From Tetrahymena elliotti 4EA (taxonomy: Eukaryota > Ciliophora > Oligohymenophorea > Hymenostomatida > Tetrahymenidae), in the NCBI GenBank assembly GCA_000231825.2, contig JH720354.1, positions 1-33,671 of the forward strand: DNA of 33,671 nucleotides, in the 5' to 3' direction. Below are positions 1 through 11,642 of this stretch, piece after piece. The stretch's first letter is position 1. Every line of letters begins with the position of its first letter. The notes under the pieces are model-generated. The model did not search any database, was not told the DNA's origin, and worked only from the letters and a program-made list of their open reading frames with translations. Both the position numbers and the translations under genes were made by a program.

Positions 1-24
1 CCCCAACCCCAACCCCAACCCCAA
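1..24. repeat. Telomere, four CCCCAA repeats
   Basis: The window begins with exactly four perfect copies of the hexamer CCCCAA (C-strand reading toward the chromosome interior), followed directly by unique AT-rich DNA. C4A2/G4T2 is the telomere repeat of Tetrahymena and close hymenostome ciliates; Paramecium mixes C4A2 with C3A3. This marks a macronuclear chromosome end. The array is short, probably because the assembly trimmed it. Confidence 0.97.
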
Positions 25-1546
25 TTTAATAATAAATTAAAAAAATGTTTTTGATTGATTTTTGGAAAAAATAAAACAAAATAGAAAAATTTAAAAAGAA
101 ATTTCTCGATCCTATTTTCTGCAAATATAAATAAATTAATGACATAAAATTTGTAGAAATAATTAATAGATAAAAAAAATACTTTTTGAAAAACTAGTAA
201 TTAAATGTTTAGTTCATTATCCATGATAAAAATTAATATAATTTTAATTCACTTTCTTTGAAATTAACTGTTTTCGAAAAACACTTCTTTTAAATTTTCA
301 TATATTTTTATCTAAGATATATTTACTTCAGAAAGAATTTCTCCATTAATTTAATTAATTAATCCATCAATATATTTAATCATCATTTCTTTAGTCTTCT
401 TCTGTGTCTAAAGTTCTTCATTTATCTTGAAAAACCACCTATATTTTTAAATAGATACCTTAATTATTCTTTTATAATCCTCTTCTAAAAATGAATCACC
501 TATTAATGAAAACTAGAATTAATGATATTTTCACTAATATTAATATGCAAACATAAAAATGAGAATTAATAATAAATGCTGGTATATGAGATGTATTTTC
601 CTAAATAGTATTTATTAGATTTTTTAATTTACTAGAAATGCAAAAATATATTTTTTTTAATTTCTAATCTAAATGCAATAAATATATTGTTTAATAGTTT
701 AACTATTATTTACTTTTGAATGTATTATTTAAAAAATTAATTTATTGATTAAAATAATAAGAAAGAAATATTTCTTTTTAATTTCAAGTCTTAAAATATT
801 TTTTAAAAAGTGTAATCTCTATTTTTTCAGAACCTTTAAAATTTAGTATTTTTCATATTTTATTATTGAATTAAATTTTATTCTTAAACTGCGAAAAGAC
901 AAATAGAATTAAGATAGTTAACTCATTTCTTTAGAATAGTGAGGAGTAAATTTTCAACCATAAGTAAAAATTAATTATTAGGCTTATTAGATACAAAAAT
1001 GTCAGATTACACTTTTCAGAAATGGAAATGGAAAGATTCTCAATACTACTAGTAATTGAAGGTTATTTTTACATAATGGTATTACAAGATTTTATGTTAC
1101 AAGAATTTACGTAATAACATTTAATTAAAAATAAACTATTTTTGATAGATAAGATACTAGAAAAAATATAGTTTCATAATATTGCATATTAAATTTTGGT
1201 TTTTTCTTTTTAAAATCTAAAAACAGTGCTTCATATGACAATTATCTAAAATTGATTGATTTCTTTGAAATTTTTTAATAATTGTAATAGTTCTACTGAA
1301 TTTTTAAATTAAATTGCGATTGTGTTATGACATAATTTAATTTTTGGATAATGATAGTAAATGAAGGGATTTTATGCTCTAATGTGTATTTGATTAGTAT
1401 AAATTAGTAATAGAGCAAGCTCATTTTCTTATAAATAATATTTATTACACAAAATTTAGATACAAAATAATCTCGGTATTTAGCAAAAAGTAAAATTGTA
1501 AAAGAAAACATTATTACATTCATTTAATTTTTAACTGGAATTCAAT
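25..1546. other. Subtelomeric AT-rich spacer
   Basis: About 1.5 kb lies between the telomere and the first convincing gene. It is very AT-rich with many homopolymer runs. Apart from the possible minus-strand remnant at 249-500 I see no long open frame with coding character. A short plus-strand frame at 999-1144 (48 codons, Trp/Tyr/Lys-rich) has no supporting features. No long repeat array or transposon is visible. It presumably contains the promoter and 5' UTR of the transporter gene, but no specific element can be named. Confidence 0.6.
249..500 (-). pseudogene. Possible gene remnant or terminal exon near the telomere
   Basis: On the minus strand a frame of 83 codons ends at TGA (251-249). 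It reads as a charged, helix-prone peptide (for example LEEDYKRIIK, QKKTKEMMIKYIDGLINQ) with in-frame TAA/TAG as Gln, unlike the low-complexity frames around it. A splice-acceptor-like TTAATAG lies at its upstream edge, so it may be the last exon of a gene whose earlier exons I cannot find, or a degraded copy left near the chromosome end. No family is recognised. The absence of a clear start and its isolation make remnant the safer reading. Confidence 0.35.
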
Positions 1547-3574
1547 ATGGAGTTGTAAACACAAACTGAATAATAAAAAGATTTTATTAAACTAACAAAC
1601 TAAAATTCGAATGAAGCACAAAGCTTCAAAGCGACTACACTATCTTTGAATAAGGAAGATGAATAGCAATATAATGAATAAGTAGTTAAAGGTAGCAGTG
1701 TTTTTGAAGCTACAGCAAGTATTGTAAAAAGTGGATTAGGTACTGGTATTCTATTCTATCCATCTGTCTTTAAGAGTTGTGGAATTATTTTAAGTATTAT
1801 AATGATGATACTTTTTGGTCTTTCATGCTATTTCTGTTGGTTAATACTCAGTAAAATTATATGCTTTTAAGAGACTCTAAATAGAAAAGATCCAAACAAC
1901 TAAAATCTTACTTTAGAAAGAGTAGCTGGCATTTTGTTTAACAAGAAAGTTAAAATATTCTTAGAAGTTATCACTATGATTTATGCTTATGGAACTGCTA
2001 TTGGATATTGTATTTTTGTTAAAGACTCTACAAAAGACATGGTAGGAGAACCTATCTATGTTAGTAAATACTTATACTTTAACTTTTAAAAATTTTTATT
2101 TATGGTCTAGAACTAATGAGTTTTTCATCAATATTCTTTACTTTAAATAAATTAGATGATATAATTCTAAAACATAGTATAATTTTAAATATCCAAAAAG
2201 AAAAAAAACCCAAATAGATTATATAAAATTTTTAAAATAAATGTTAATAATTTTATTATTTATTAAAATATAGTTTTGATCATGTTTGCTATTTACCTTC
2301 CTCTCTCCTTATACAAGCACATACAAAATTTGGTTATTTTTAATTATCTAGGCTTAACTGCTTTATTTATTGCGATTAGTACTATAATTGTTAAATCCAT
2401 TATAGTTATGAATGGCTATGGAAGTGAATTCCCTTCATACAATTTCTTCGAATTCTCTGAAATACCTCTTTAGTTTGGAGTCTTTTCATTCGCATATGAT
2501 ATTAATGGTGTTATTACTGAAATCCATGCTTCAATGGAAGAAAAATAAAAATTCCCAACAGTACTAAGAAGGTAATAAAAGATTAATTAAATTTGTTAAT
2601 TAATTATGTCATTTTTATTTAATTGATAATTTTTAGATATTACTGAAAAGTAAATATATTAACTCTAATTTCTAGAAAGGTTAATATTAAAAATTAAAAT
2701 TTTTTCACTAAAAATAATTTTTCACAAATATTTTGGAAAAAGTATGTTGGAATACTAAATAATAAATATAACCAATAAAAACTTTCATATTTATACAAAA
2801 TTAATTTATTTGATATTTTAAGACAAATAAAGAAATTCAAAGATTTATACTTCTTTAGTTCATTGTTTTTTCTTTTTTTTATTTGATAAATCATGTTTTA
2901 ATTCAGTATTAATTAAATTTTTAAAATTGTAAAATTAAATTAGATATCTTACTCTTTCATGCATTCTTGGTATAATTGTTGGAACTCTTGGATATTTAGC
3001 TTTTGGTGAAGAAACAGATGATATTATTTTTGTAAATTTTGGCTCTATGAATGGATATGGTGATGCTATTTCTGTTTTATATGGCATTGCTCTTACTGCT
3101 GGTATTCTTATGTTTTGCTTTCCTATAGGATACCACTTGGATAACTTGATTAAAGTCTCTATTCTAAAGAAAGAAACTGAAGAAACAAATATAATATAAA
3201 TGATCTTAACTAGAACAGCTCTTTTCTTTTCTTTTGGAATCATATCAATTTACATATCTGATATAAATTCAATATTTAATTTACTAGGTTGTGTATTTTG
3301 CACTGTTTTAACATTCACAACTCCTTTTATACTTCTAAAAAAGGCTCAAGTTAAAGAGTTGATATTAATTTCTTTATCAGGAAAGGAAAGTGAATCTGAC
3401 AAAGAAGCACAAGATGTTTATAAAAATAATCTCATCGAAAAATGTTTATAAAAGACTCTTCCTAGAGGGAAATTATTAGATTTTCTTTGTATAATAGTTT
3501 TCTTGTTTGGCCTCATAGGAGGTGTATCAGGAATAGTTTCTACAATTATTTCAATGTAGTAATAATATTCTTGA
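1547..3574 (+). CDS. Amino acid transporter, AAAP (Aa_trans) family
   Basis: Predicted polytopic carrier of the amino-acid/auxin permease family, which moves amino acids or similar solutes with protons across the plasma or vacuolar membrane. Three exons, 1547-2063, 2274-2571 and 2944-3574, join in phase (introns begin GTAAATAC and GTAATAAA) to give 481 residues, a usual family length. The N-terminal 50 residues are polar and Gln-rich. The first membrane segment carries GLGTGILFYPSVF (about residues 63-75), the family's glycine-rich helix-1 motif (GxGIL.xP). Further segments include SCILGIIVGTLGYLAFG and ALTAGILMFCFPIGY, and a final helix precedes the QQQYS tail and the TGA. The first ATG is chosen because coding character begins there. 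Substrate cannot be told. The family call is firm; intron edges are inferred from phase. Confidence 0.88.
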
Positions 3575-4302
3575 ATAAAATAATTAAATTAATTCTATAA
3601 ATTTTATTTTAATGTATTAAAATTAAAAAGTTAAATTGATACCAAAATTTTAATAAATATGATAGAGGGATTATATTTATTAAATAAAATAAAAATCCCT
3701 CAATATTATATCAAAATATTAATTATTTGTTGTATCTATTCTCCCTTTCTTCTTTTTGGTTTTCCACTTCAAATTTACTCTTTTACTATTCACAATTTCC
3801 TTTTTATTCTGTTATTCGTGATTCGAGTTAGCAAAATAAATTAAAAAATGTTTAAATATTAATAAAACAATTTCAATTTTCTTTCTTTTTTTTTTTTAAA
3901 GAAATATTCAGCAAAAAGGAAACTGTTGAAAAATCAACACACAATTGCAATAAATATATTAATTAATTAATAATATGTAATACATTTTTTGTACGATCAA
4001 TAGTTTCCTGCTTTTATGTAGTAAATTAAATTAAAATTTAATCAATTTTTTTTAAATAAATTTTGAAATTTAGCTAAAACAATCAACCTAAGTTTACGAA
4101 AAAACTGATTGAAATATTTATGGAAAATGAAGTAAGTTGAAGAATATAATTGATAAAAATGTTATATATACATATAAACTCAAAATAATAAAATTTTATC
4201 TCAAAAGTGTTTTAAATTTTATCTTACATAAAATAGGTCTTTCATTTATAATATATTAAGTTTAATTTATTTTAATGATTGATTCAAAAGTTTTTTTCTT
4301 GA
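3575..4302. other. Intergenic spacer between convergent genes
   Basis: AT-rich DNA between the 3' ends of the transporter and the Q/N-rich gene. It holds a small inverted repeat (3665-3701). A plus frame from 3659 stays open to about 4070 under the ciliate code, but it is a mixture of hydrophobic residues and low complexity and has no homologous look. A short charged minus-strand frame (about 3711-3840) is equally unsupported. I call no gene here. Confidence 0.5.
3665..3701. repeat. Short inverted repeat, possible 3'-end hairpin
   Basis: GAGGGATT at 3665-3672 is matched by AATCCCTC at 3694-3701, giving an 8-bp stem with a 21-nt AT-rich loop. It is unusually GC-containing for this spacer and sits about 90 bp past the transporter stop codon. 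It could fold in the transporter 3' UTR. Chance is a real alternative. Confidence 0.35.
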
Positions 4303-7047
4303 TCAATTATTTTTTACATATAAGTTTTCTTATTATTATTCTTCTTCCTTTTACAATTCATCAATAAAACCCATTTCTTTTTTGAAGTTATGCAACCTTG
4401 AATATGAAGATTTCATTTATGCTGCTTGTTTATGGAATGTAGGATTAAGAGATTGCTATACTCTAGCACTCTAATTTTAATGCTTAACAGCACACTTTCT
4501 GTTCATGTTGTTTGTGAAAAAGATGGGTGAAAAGGAACATTCTTTCATTTCTTCATTAATATAATGTAAATTAAGTAGTTACTTATGAGTATCAGTATGC
4601 TTTACCCAAAAATCATTTCTCTCTAGTATTGATTATTTGTTGTAAAATTATGATTCACCAAGCTTTGTTTTAGGTGAAGTTAATATTCCAAAATAGTTAG
4701 TTTATCCAAACTAGGAAAGAGTACTTTAGTTATGTTTATTTAAAACTGTAGATACAGAATGAGGAGAGGCAATCTTAGACTAAAAGTGTGAGGAAGTAGC
4801 AGCAAAACTATTATCCTTGCTTCTTATTTCTATAGTTTTATCTGCTTTTTGAATGAATTCTAGATTTTATCTTTCTTTTGCAGAATTTATAAGTGATTCC
4901 TATGAAATGAACTAGGGCAAAGATTTACTTGGTTTCATTGTTTGTGAGGGTTTCCTGTTTGATAAATCATTTTTTGAAGAAACTTAATTCTATATTTGAA
5001 TAAGACTTTAAATATTTTATTAAAGTGATTCTTGCTTTTATCCTTAAATATTTGAAGCTGTTTTCTGATTCTCAGATTATAAATTCTGATTTTAATTAAA
5101 CCCATAGATATCATTTACCTGCTTAAGGTTTTGATTATTATCATTATTATTGTGATAAATATTTTAAGAGTACAGCTAATTGTTTGTCGTCTCTAAATAT
5201 TACTTTATTTGTTGCTGTTAAGCTAATTGTTTGGTGAGTTCTTTATTCTTTGAAGAACGCACATCCAAATAACTTTTTTTTGAATCCATTATTGAATTAA
5301 CAACTTTCTTTTTTTCGTTTGAGCCATTTAAAATATTTATTTACTATTGATTTAAGTGATCTTCTTTAATTTCATCAGAATTATAATCCTGATATTCATT
5401 CAAAGGTGTAGCTGTAGAAGAAACTTTGCTTGGAGGTGGAGGGTAAATTAAATTATGGTCACTATTCCTGTTACTATTACTCTTTAAAGATCCTTAGTTA
5501 TTTTGATTCTAAATTGAATTAGTTTATGATACTTTTTTATTACTTACTTGTTAATCTTTTTTATTTTGCTTAGAAGATGAAGACAATTTCTTTTGATTAC
5601 TAGCTTATTTATTAGCTAAAGGTTTTTTTTCATTTTTTTTATTATTTGAGTTGAGGGAGTCCAAATTTAAATAAATATGCTTTGGTGCTTATTGAGGTAA
5701 GGCGAGAAGCTAATTCTATCCGTTTTATTCATTTTGAATATTTTATATTTCCTGATTCTCATTAACATTCACTTGATTTTGGTAATCTGTTTCATCTTAT
5801 TTTCTCTCTGTCGTTTGTTTCCCATTTTAACTTTTCTTTTAAGATTAAGTTTATTGTTAGCTCTTTTAACCTTTGTTGTTCAGTTTTTCTTAAAATTTTT
5901 TGACTTGCTCATGGACAGGGTTCACACAGAAATAATTTTTGCTGCTCTAATTGGTTGCTACTGCAGAGGATGATGAATTAGATTATCTGAGAGAATTATA
6001 CATTTTGCTATTGTTTACCTACTATTATTAGTTATAGAATTCATTTTGAAATTATTACTGAGGGTCCATAAGTTATTCATATTAATTTGATTATAATAGT
6101 TGCTACTATTACTAATTTTGCATTTATTACTGCAATAGTAATTAAGAGTTTGAAAGTTAATCAATAAATAATTTTACTTCATCTTCTACTCCTCTGTATT
6201 CCCCATTCGATGTTAACTAATGCTATTATAATTATTATTATAACATATCTAAATATTGCAACTACTGGTTGTATTATTGCTTTTCAAGCTCAATTTATTG
6301 GATTTAAGGACTGAGCTCTTTTTATTAATATTTTGATTACACCAAACTATTTCTCTGTTCAGGATTTTAGATCACATTTTAAGCTTAAACCTAATTCTAA
6401 AATAATCTTTAAGGTATAATTGAATTCGATGTTTAATATTCATATCCCTCATTAGGTGCTAGGTTAAGAGGCTAATTTTGCTAATAATATTACTCTAAAT
6501 TTTTATCAATAGTGTTTATAAGCTAGCTTGAAGAATCTAGTTTCTCATTATGAATAATTAACGACTATTATTTAATAGTTAAACATAAATAAGACAATAC
6601 CAAAAAAAAAAGAAATTAATAGCTTTTACTCCTTTATTTACATGATATGGTGGATTCTAATAAGCTATTAGCTTCTCTTTCATGTACATCTATATAGGAG
6701 TAAGTTAACTACCATTTGTGTTATTCTAAGTAGATTTTAAATTCTACTATTACTATAACAATTGCTAGTAATTTTGATTAATCTACTACTGCTATCTGAG
6801 ATTCTAATCATAATTGCTAAAATTAGTTTATTACTAATCAGCATTTTAGAATATAGGCCCATGATTTTAAAATCTTCGAGAAGAATTATTAATAGAATCA
6901 ATTTCATTTTACTCCTCCTAAATACTTTCTATCTAAAAAACCTCTTTTTTATAAATAATTAGTATTTATACCTCATTCAATTTATAAAGATCTTAAAAAT
7001 AAATAATATAAAAAATTCATGGTATTACTGTTTGTTACTGTGCTCAT
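4303..7047 (-). CDS. Gln/Asn-rich coiled protein with C-terminal CTFxP-like motif
   Basis: I do not recognise the family. The main exon 6564-4303 is 754 codons of uninterrupted frame ending at TGA. A 77-nt intron (6641-6565, beginning GTAAATAAAG) joins it to an upstream exon that is also Gln-rich. The 5' end is uncertain: one phase-consistent model starts at ATG 7047, has a 46-nt intron (7037-6992) and a second exon 6991-6642, giving 873 residues. The N-terminal half is dominated by polyQ/N tracts written mostly as TAA/TAG. A more conserved-looking island reads FCVNPVHEQVKKFQEKL, and near the end is KECSFSPIFF, resembling the ECTFxPxI motif seen in many protist coiled-coil cytoskeletal or ciliary proteins. 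No membrane segment is seen. Cytoskeletal or regulatory scaffolding is only a guess. Confidence 0.68.
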
Positions 7048-7943
7048 CTTAATCTCAAATAATTATCTGTATTTTTGATGTATTCAACTATATTTATTAT
7101 ACTTTTATGCAATTTCTAATGCTACTAAAGTCTTTATTTATGAAGTAATAGCCTACTAAGCTATATCGAATAAAGTGAAAATGATATTTTAATGTGAAAT
7201 TAATTATGTATATCTTTTATTTATTACTTAAATTATGGTAAATTAATATGTTAATACTATCTATCCAATAGTTTATTTAGTGATTTTTTTTCTTTTGCTA
7301 ATTAATAAGAATGTTATTAAATTTTCTTTTTTATTTTTTAAACTATAATTAGCTTTGAATTTTATTATTTATTAATAAAATCTATTGATTTAGATAGTAG
7401 TATCTCCCTTGATAGATTTCAAATTTATGATATTTATGTTGTTAATTTTTTATTTTTTATCAAATTAGTTATGATTCTTTTTTCTTTAGCAGCTGAATAA
7501 TAATAATAAGTAATCTTCATTTTAATTAAAATTCTTTTGTTTATTTTATGGTCACATGAATTTCATTATTCTGCTTTAAATTCCTCATTTAATTAATAAT
7601 GAAATAAAAAATTTATTTTTTAAAATCAAAGAATTATCTTTAATAGCAATCTTAATACTAATTGAATTTGTATCACTAAATTACTAAATAAATTGAATAG
7701 AGACAAAATTAATTTAATTAATAATCAATAATTAATACAAAAACACAAGCTCGCAAATACTTTAATTAAATCATATACTCATACAAAATAATAACATACA
7801 TACATACATATATTCATATTGAAAGATATTAATTCACCTAATTTCTATTCACTTTTAATTAGTAGGATAAATTCAAATATATTATTTTTATATTACAAAC
7901 TTAAGGTAAAAACTATCAGTAGAATTAACAAATAAAATTAGCG
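7048..7943. other. Divergent intergenic region upstream of UTP25
   Basis: About 0.9 kb separates the start of the Q/N-rich gene (-) from UTP25 (+), so it should carry both promoters. Minus-strand frames between about 7060 and 7540 lack TGA for over 100 codons, but two frames are open at once and both give AT-driven K/N/I/Y/Q composition, so I do not call a gene. Unplaced 5' exons of the minus-strand gene could still lie here. A tetranucleotide run is at 7794-7811. Confidence 0.5.
7794..7811. repeat. ACAT microsatellite
   Basis: Four tandem copies of ACAT followed by ATA, about 130 bp upstream of the UTP25 start codon. Simple repeat; no function is implied by the sequence. Confidence 0.8.
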
Positions 7944-10655
7944 ATGGGAAAAAGAAAAAATAAATAACAAGATGAAGATCGTATTGTACCTCGTCGTAGA
8001 ATTAAAAAAAATCAAGAAGAAGAAACTACGACTAAAAAATATGAAGTTAATATTAAATAAGAAGATGAAGATTTGGTTAGCGATGACGAATCTATTAATA
8101 GTGATCAACTTGAAGATTTAATAGAATATGAAGAATAAGCATAAACAGAAGAAAAATCAAAAAAATAAAAATTCTTAGAAAGTAATTCATTATCGAAAAA
8201 TCAAATAATACCTTCATAATATAACTTTTAGTTTAAATTTTAGCTAGATTACCATTTTAAATAAAAATTTTATTTTACCAATTGATTAAAAAATAGAATT
8301 CAACATTGAGGAAACCAATGAAGTTGATGAACAAAATCAAACCAAGCGTTTAGCTAAAATAGCTAATAAAATAAATATCATTCAAGATTCAAATTAAATT
8401 ATAACTGCTTTTGATAGCCATTTTGATAAGGATTTCAAATAATTGCTTTCTAATGAATTAGAAGAAGTTATCTAGCAGAAAGTAGAAAAGAAATCTGAAA
8501 AAGAATTAGTGAGAGAAAAGATGAAAGAAATATTCAATATTGGTGTAGATGGTGATGAATAAATTAACCCTTACAAGAAGCATGAAGAACAAAAAAAGAA
8601 AGAAAAAGAAATGTTTAAAGACTATAAAGATCCAATTAAAGAAGCCTTAAACAATAAAGTAGAAATTAAGGAATATGGAATTAAAAAACAACTTCGTGAA
8701 AAGAAAAATTTTTCTGTTGAAAATGTGGACGAATACTATATAGATTCCTTAGCATAAAAGTATGTAAAAGATGGATTAAATTGTAGTACTGAAAACCTAG
8801 ATCAGTCAATTAACTTAGGTGATCTTACAAATTCTTAGCAAATATAATTTGGTATTATAAACAACTATCACGATTTAGTTTTCATAGATTAAGAAGAAAA
8901 GAGAAATGAATCATTTAGAAAGCTATATTGCTCTCATATTATGAATCACATGACTAAAGTACCTCTATAAAAAGATTTCGTAGAAGAATTAGCTGAAAAA
9001 GAAGCTTTAGAGAAATAAAAAAACAACAAAAAGGCTAAACAACCTGTTGTAAATAATGAAGAAGATGATTTGGATAGTAAAAAAAATAAAGGTTACACAA
9101 ACTGTAAGATTCTAATCATCACTCCATTCAAGGTAATTTTAAATACATTAATATATTATCATTTCATTACTAAGTTCTAAATAGTTTTGTTATCATAAAT
9201 AATTTATTGATTAAGTCATTGATTTGTATAAAGGCTTTGTGGAAAAAAATAAAAATACAACAAATAACGTTCATCATAAAGTTAAACAAATTTAAGCAAA
9301 ATAAAGAAAACAACAATTAAAAGCAATTATTATTTATTGCTTGTATGAAATAATGACAAAATATACTACTCTTTGCAAAAAATGAACTAACTTAATTGAT
9401 AGAGTTATTCAGTTACACAGATTAAATTAATTGCTTTTCATTTATAATTCGATCTCTTTATTAAAATATATTTAAATTTAATTTGCTAACAAAAGGGAGA
9501 TGCAACTACTATCATTAATGAATTGCTAAGCATTTATGGAGAAAATAAGCTTAAAAAGAAATCTAATAAATAAAGATTTATTGAAGAATATGAAAATCCT
9601 GATAGAATGGATGAAGACGATTTCAGAATAGGTATTAGTATCACTAATAAAGGTTTAAAGCTATTTACTCCTTTCGATCATTGTGATATTATTGTTACAA
9701 GTTTGGTTGGTCTTCGTTTGGCAACAGGAGAAAAAGGAGATAAAGATAGGAACTTCTCTTTCTTGAGTAGCGTTGAAATTCTTGTTATAGATAGAGCTCA
9801 TGTCCTTTACAATTAAAATTGGTTACACATGAATGAATTAATGAGTCTTTTCAATAATGTTCCTAAGCATAAACATGTGACCAACAGCATTCACTAGATT
9901 AGAGAGTATTATTTTGAAAATCTATCTAAATTCTATAGACAAACTATAATTTACACTGAATTCAATTTCCCTGAACTTAACTCACTAAAAACAAGATTTA
10001 TGAATAATTACAAAGGTTGTTTCTAAGTTAAGCCTTATTACTAATAGCTTCCTCACCCTAAGGTTAACTAAGTAAAATAAATTGAATACTATTTTATCAT
10101 TTATTTATTTTCAAATTTTAATTTAAGGAATTTATTAAGTTCGATATTCATAACATATAATATGAAATGGATGAAAGAATCGAATATTTCAAGAAGAAAA
10201 TTTGGGATGATTGGAATAAAGAAGAAATGGATGGAAGTGTTATTTTTGTCAGTTCTTACTTTGAATATGTTAAATTAAAATCCTTATTTGTTAAATAAAA
10301 TGCTCCTGTCTTTGGTATATGTGAATATACAAAGAAAAGTGATGTTTAAAAGAGAATTGCTCAATTTAAAAATGGTACTCTTCCTTACTTGATGTAAACT
10401 GAAAGAGCCTACTTCTTTGATGTTGGCTCAATCAGAGGAATGAAGAATATTCTATTCTTTTCACTTCCTAAGAACTCTTACATCTACTCAGAAATGCTCA
10501 GTTACTTACATCCTGAGTCTCTCAAACATTCAAAATGCAGAGTTGTCTCATTATTTAATAAATATGATGCATTTGCTCTTGAGAGAATTGTAGGTACAGA
10601 AAATGCTAAAGAATTTCTTGCTGATTACAATAAAGCAACTTCATTTGTTCTTTGA
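7944..10655 (+). CDS. UTP25: UTP25 / DEF, U3 snoRNA-associated SSU processome protein
   Basis: Nucleolar factor of the small-subunit processome, needed for early 18S rRNA cleavages. Exons 7944-8181, 8297-9132, 9496-10071 and 10128-10655 join in phase to 725 residues, close to the yeast protein's roughly 720. The N-terminus is basic then strongly acidic, as usual. The helicase-like core shows family landmarks in order: a DYKDPIKEAL motif, KILIITPFK at the motif-I position, DDFRIGISITNKGLKLF then DIIVTSLVGLRLATG, FLSSVEILVIDRAHVL with NQNW after it, FYRQTIIYTEF, IFVSSYFEYVKL, CEYTKKSDVQKRIAQF, TERAYFF then IRGMKNILFF, and NKYDAFALERIVGT at the end. The DEAD box is replaced by DRAH and there is no Walker-A GKT, as expected for this inactive helicase relative. 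Start ATG opens MGKRKNK. The call is firm. Confidence 0.95.
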
Positions 10656-11642
10656 TAGTTTTATTTAATTATGTATTTTTTTATATTTTATGATGGATGT
10701 CTATCCTTTTCATTAGATTATCAAACTAATATTTTAAATAATTGATCAATTAAATTTATTTATAATTAAATATTTTTAGCATTTTAATTGAATATTTTTT
10801 AATCAGTTTGAAAATTATTTTTACTGAATTTTCTAATTTTAATAAAATGAAGCTAACTTAATCAAACTCAAAAAATTTTTTACTCTTAACCAATCGCTTT
10901 TAAATAGTAAATATATTTTATTATTGATTATTCTAAACATAACAAATAAAAATTTCATCCAATTTAAGATTAGTTGATTGAAATGATTTTAAAAAATTAA
11001 TACTTTTAAATTTCTTTTGAATTTTTATTTATTTTCTATGGCATTTCTAAAAATTAAAAAAGAAGGTAGAAAAAAAAGTTTTAATTTGAAAGTCTAAAGA
11101 AAAAAAAAGTGTATTTACTACTATAAAAATTATGTTGTTATTCTTTATTCAATTTTTTTTTCTAAATTGTTTTCAATATTAAACATTATTAAGCATTTTA
11201 GTAATTTTGATCGTTCTAAATCAAATGAATATAAAAAATAAGGTGTAAAAAAATAAAATGTTATAAATATTCAAAAATTGATTATCTGTCTTTGGTTAAT
11301 TTTTTATTTTTTTAAAGAGTTTGTTTGTTCTCAAATAATTTTTTTTTGAGTCAAAATATTTTTTAAATGTTTTTAAACAAGGTAAAAATATAAATCTTTT
11401 TGAGTAATATTTTTGAATAAAAACAAATTAATAAAAAAGATGTTAGATTAACAAAAAATAAAAATATGGACTTATCAGTTAATGAAATTATACGATTAAT
11501 TGGTACAATATTAAAATTATATCAGCTTGACTTTTTATTTATTTTTTGTTGAATGAACTAACTAACTAACTCACTATCAAATTTTAGATTAAGAAAAATT
11601 GATTAGACGTTTATCATTTATTGATTTTAATATTTATTATTT
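10656..11642. other. Intergenic spacer between UTP25 and ORP 3' ends
   Basis: Nearly 1 kb of AT-rich DNA between convergent genes. Apart from four tandem AACT units at 11556-11571 I see no repeat, no convincing open frame and no RNA-like structure. Confidence 0.6.
11556..11571. repeat. AACT microsatellite
   Basis: Four perfect tandem AACT units in the spacer downstream of the oxysterol-binding-related gene. Simple repeat only. Confidence 0.8.

Noticed and set aside
3659..3844. Plus-strand open frame with hydrophobic segments downstream of the transporter
   Set aside because: TGA-free to about 4070 under the ciliate code, but composition becomes low complexity, no splice or family support, and it lies between convergent gene ends.
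5734..5973. Hydrophobic plus-strand ORF
   Set aside because: Antisense shadow of the Q/N- and K-rich coding exon on the minus strand.
7058..7540. Long TGA-free minus-strand frames upstream of the Q/N-rich gene
   Set aside because: Two overlapping frames are open at once with AT-driven composition; expected by chance when TGA is the only stop in AT-rich DNA. Could still hide small 5' exons.
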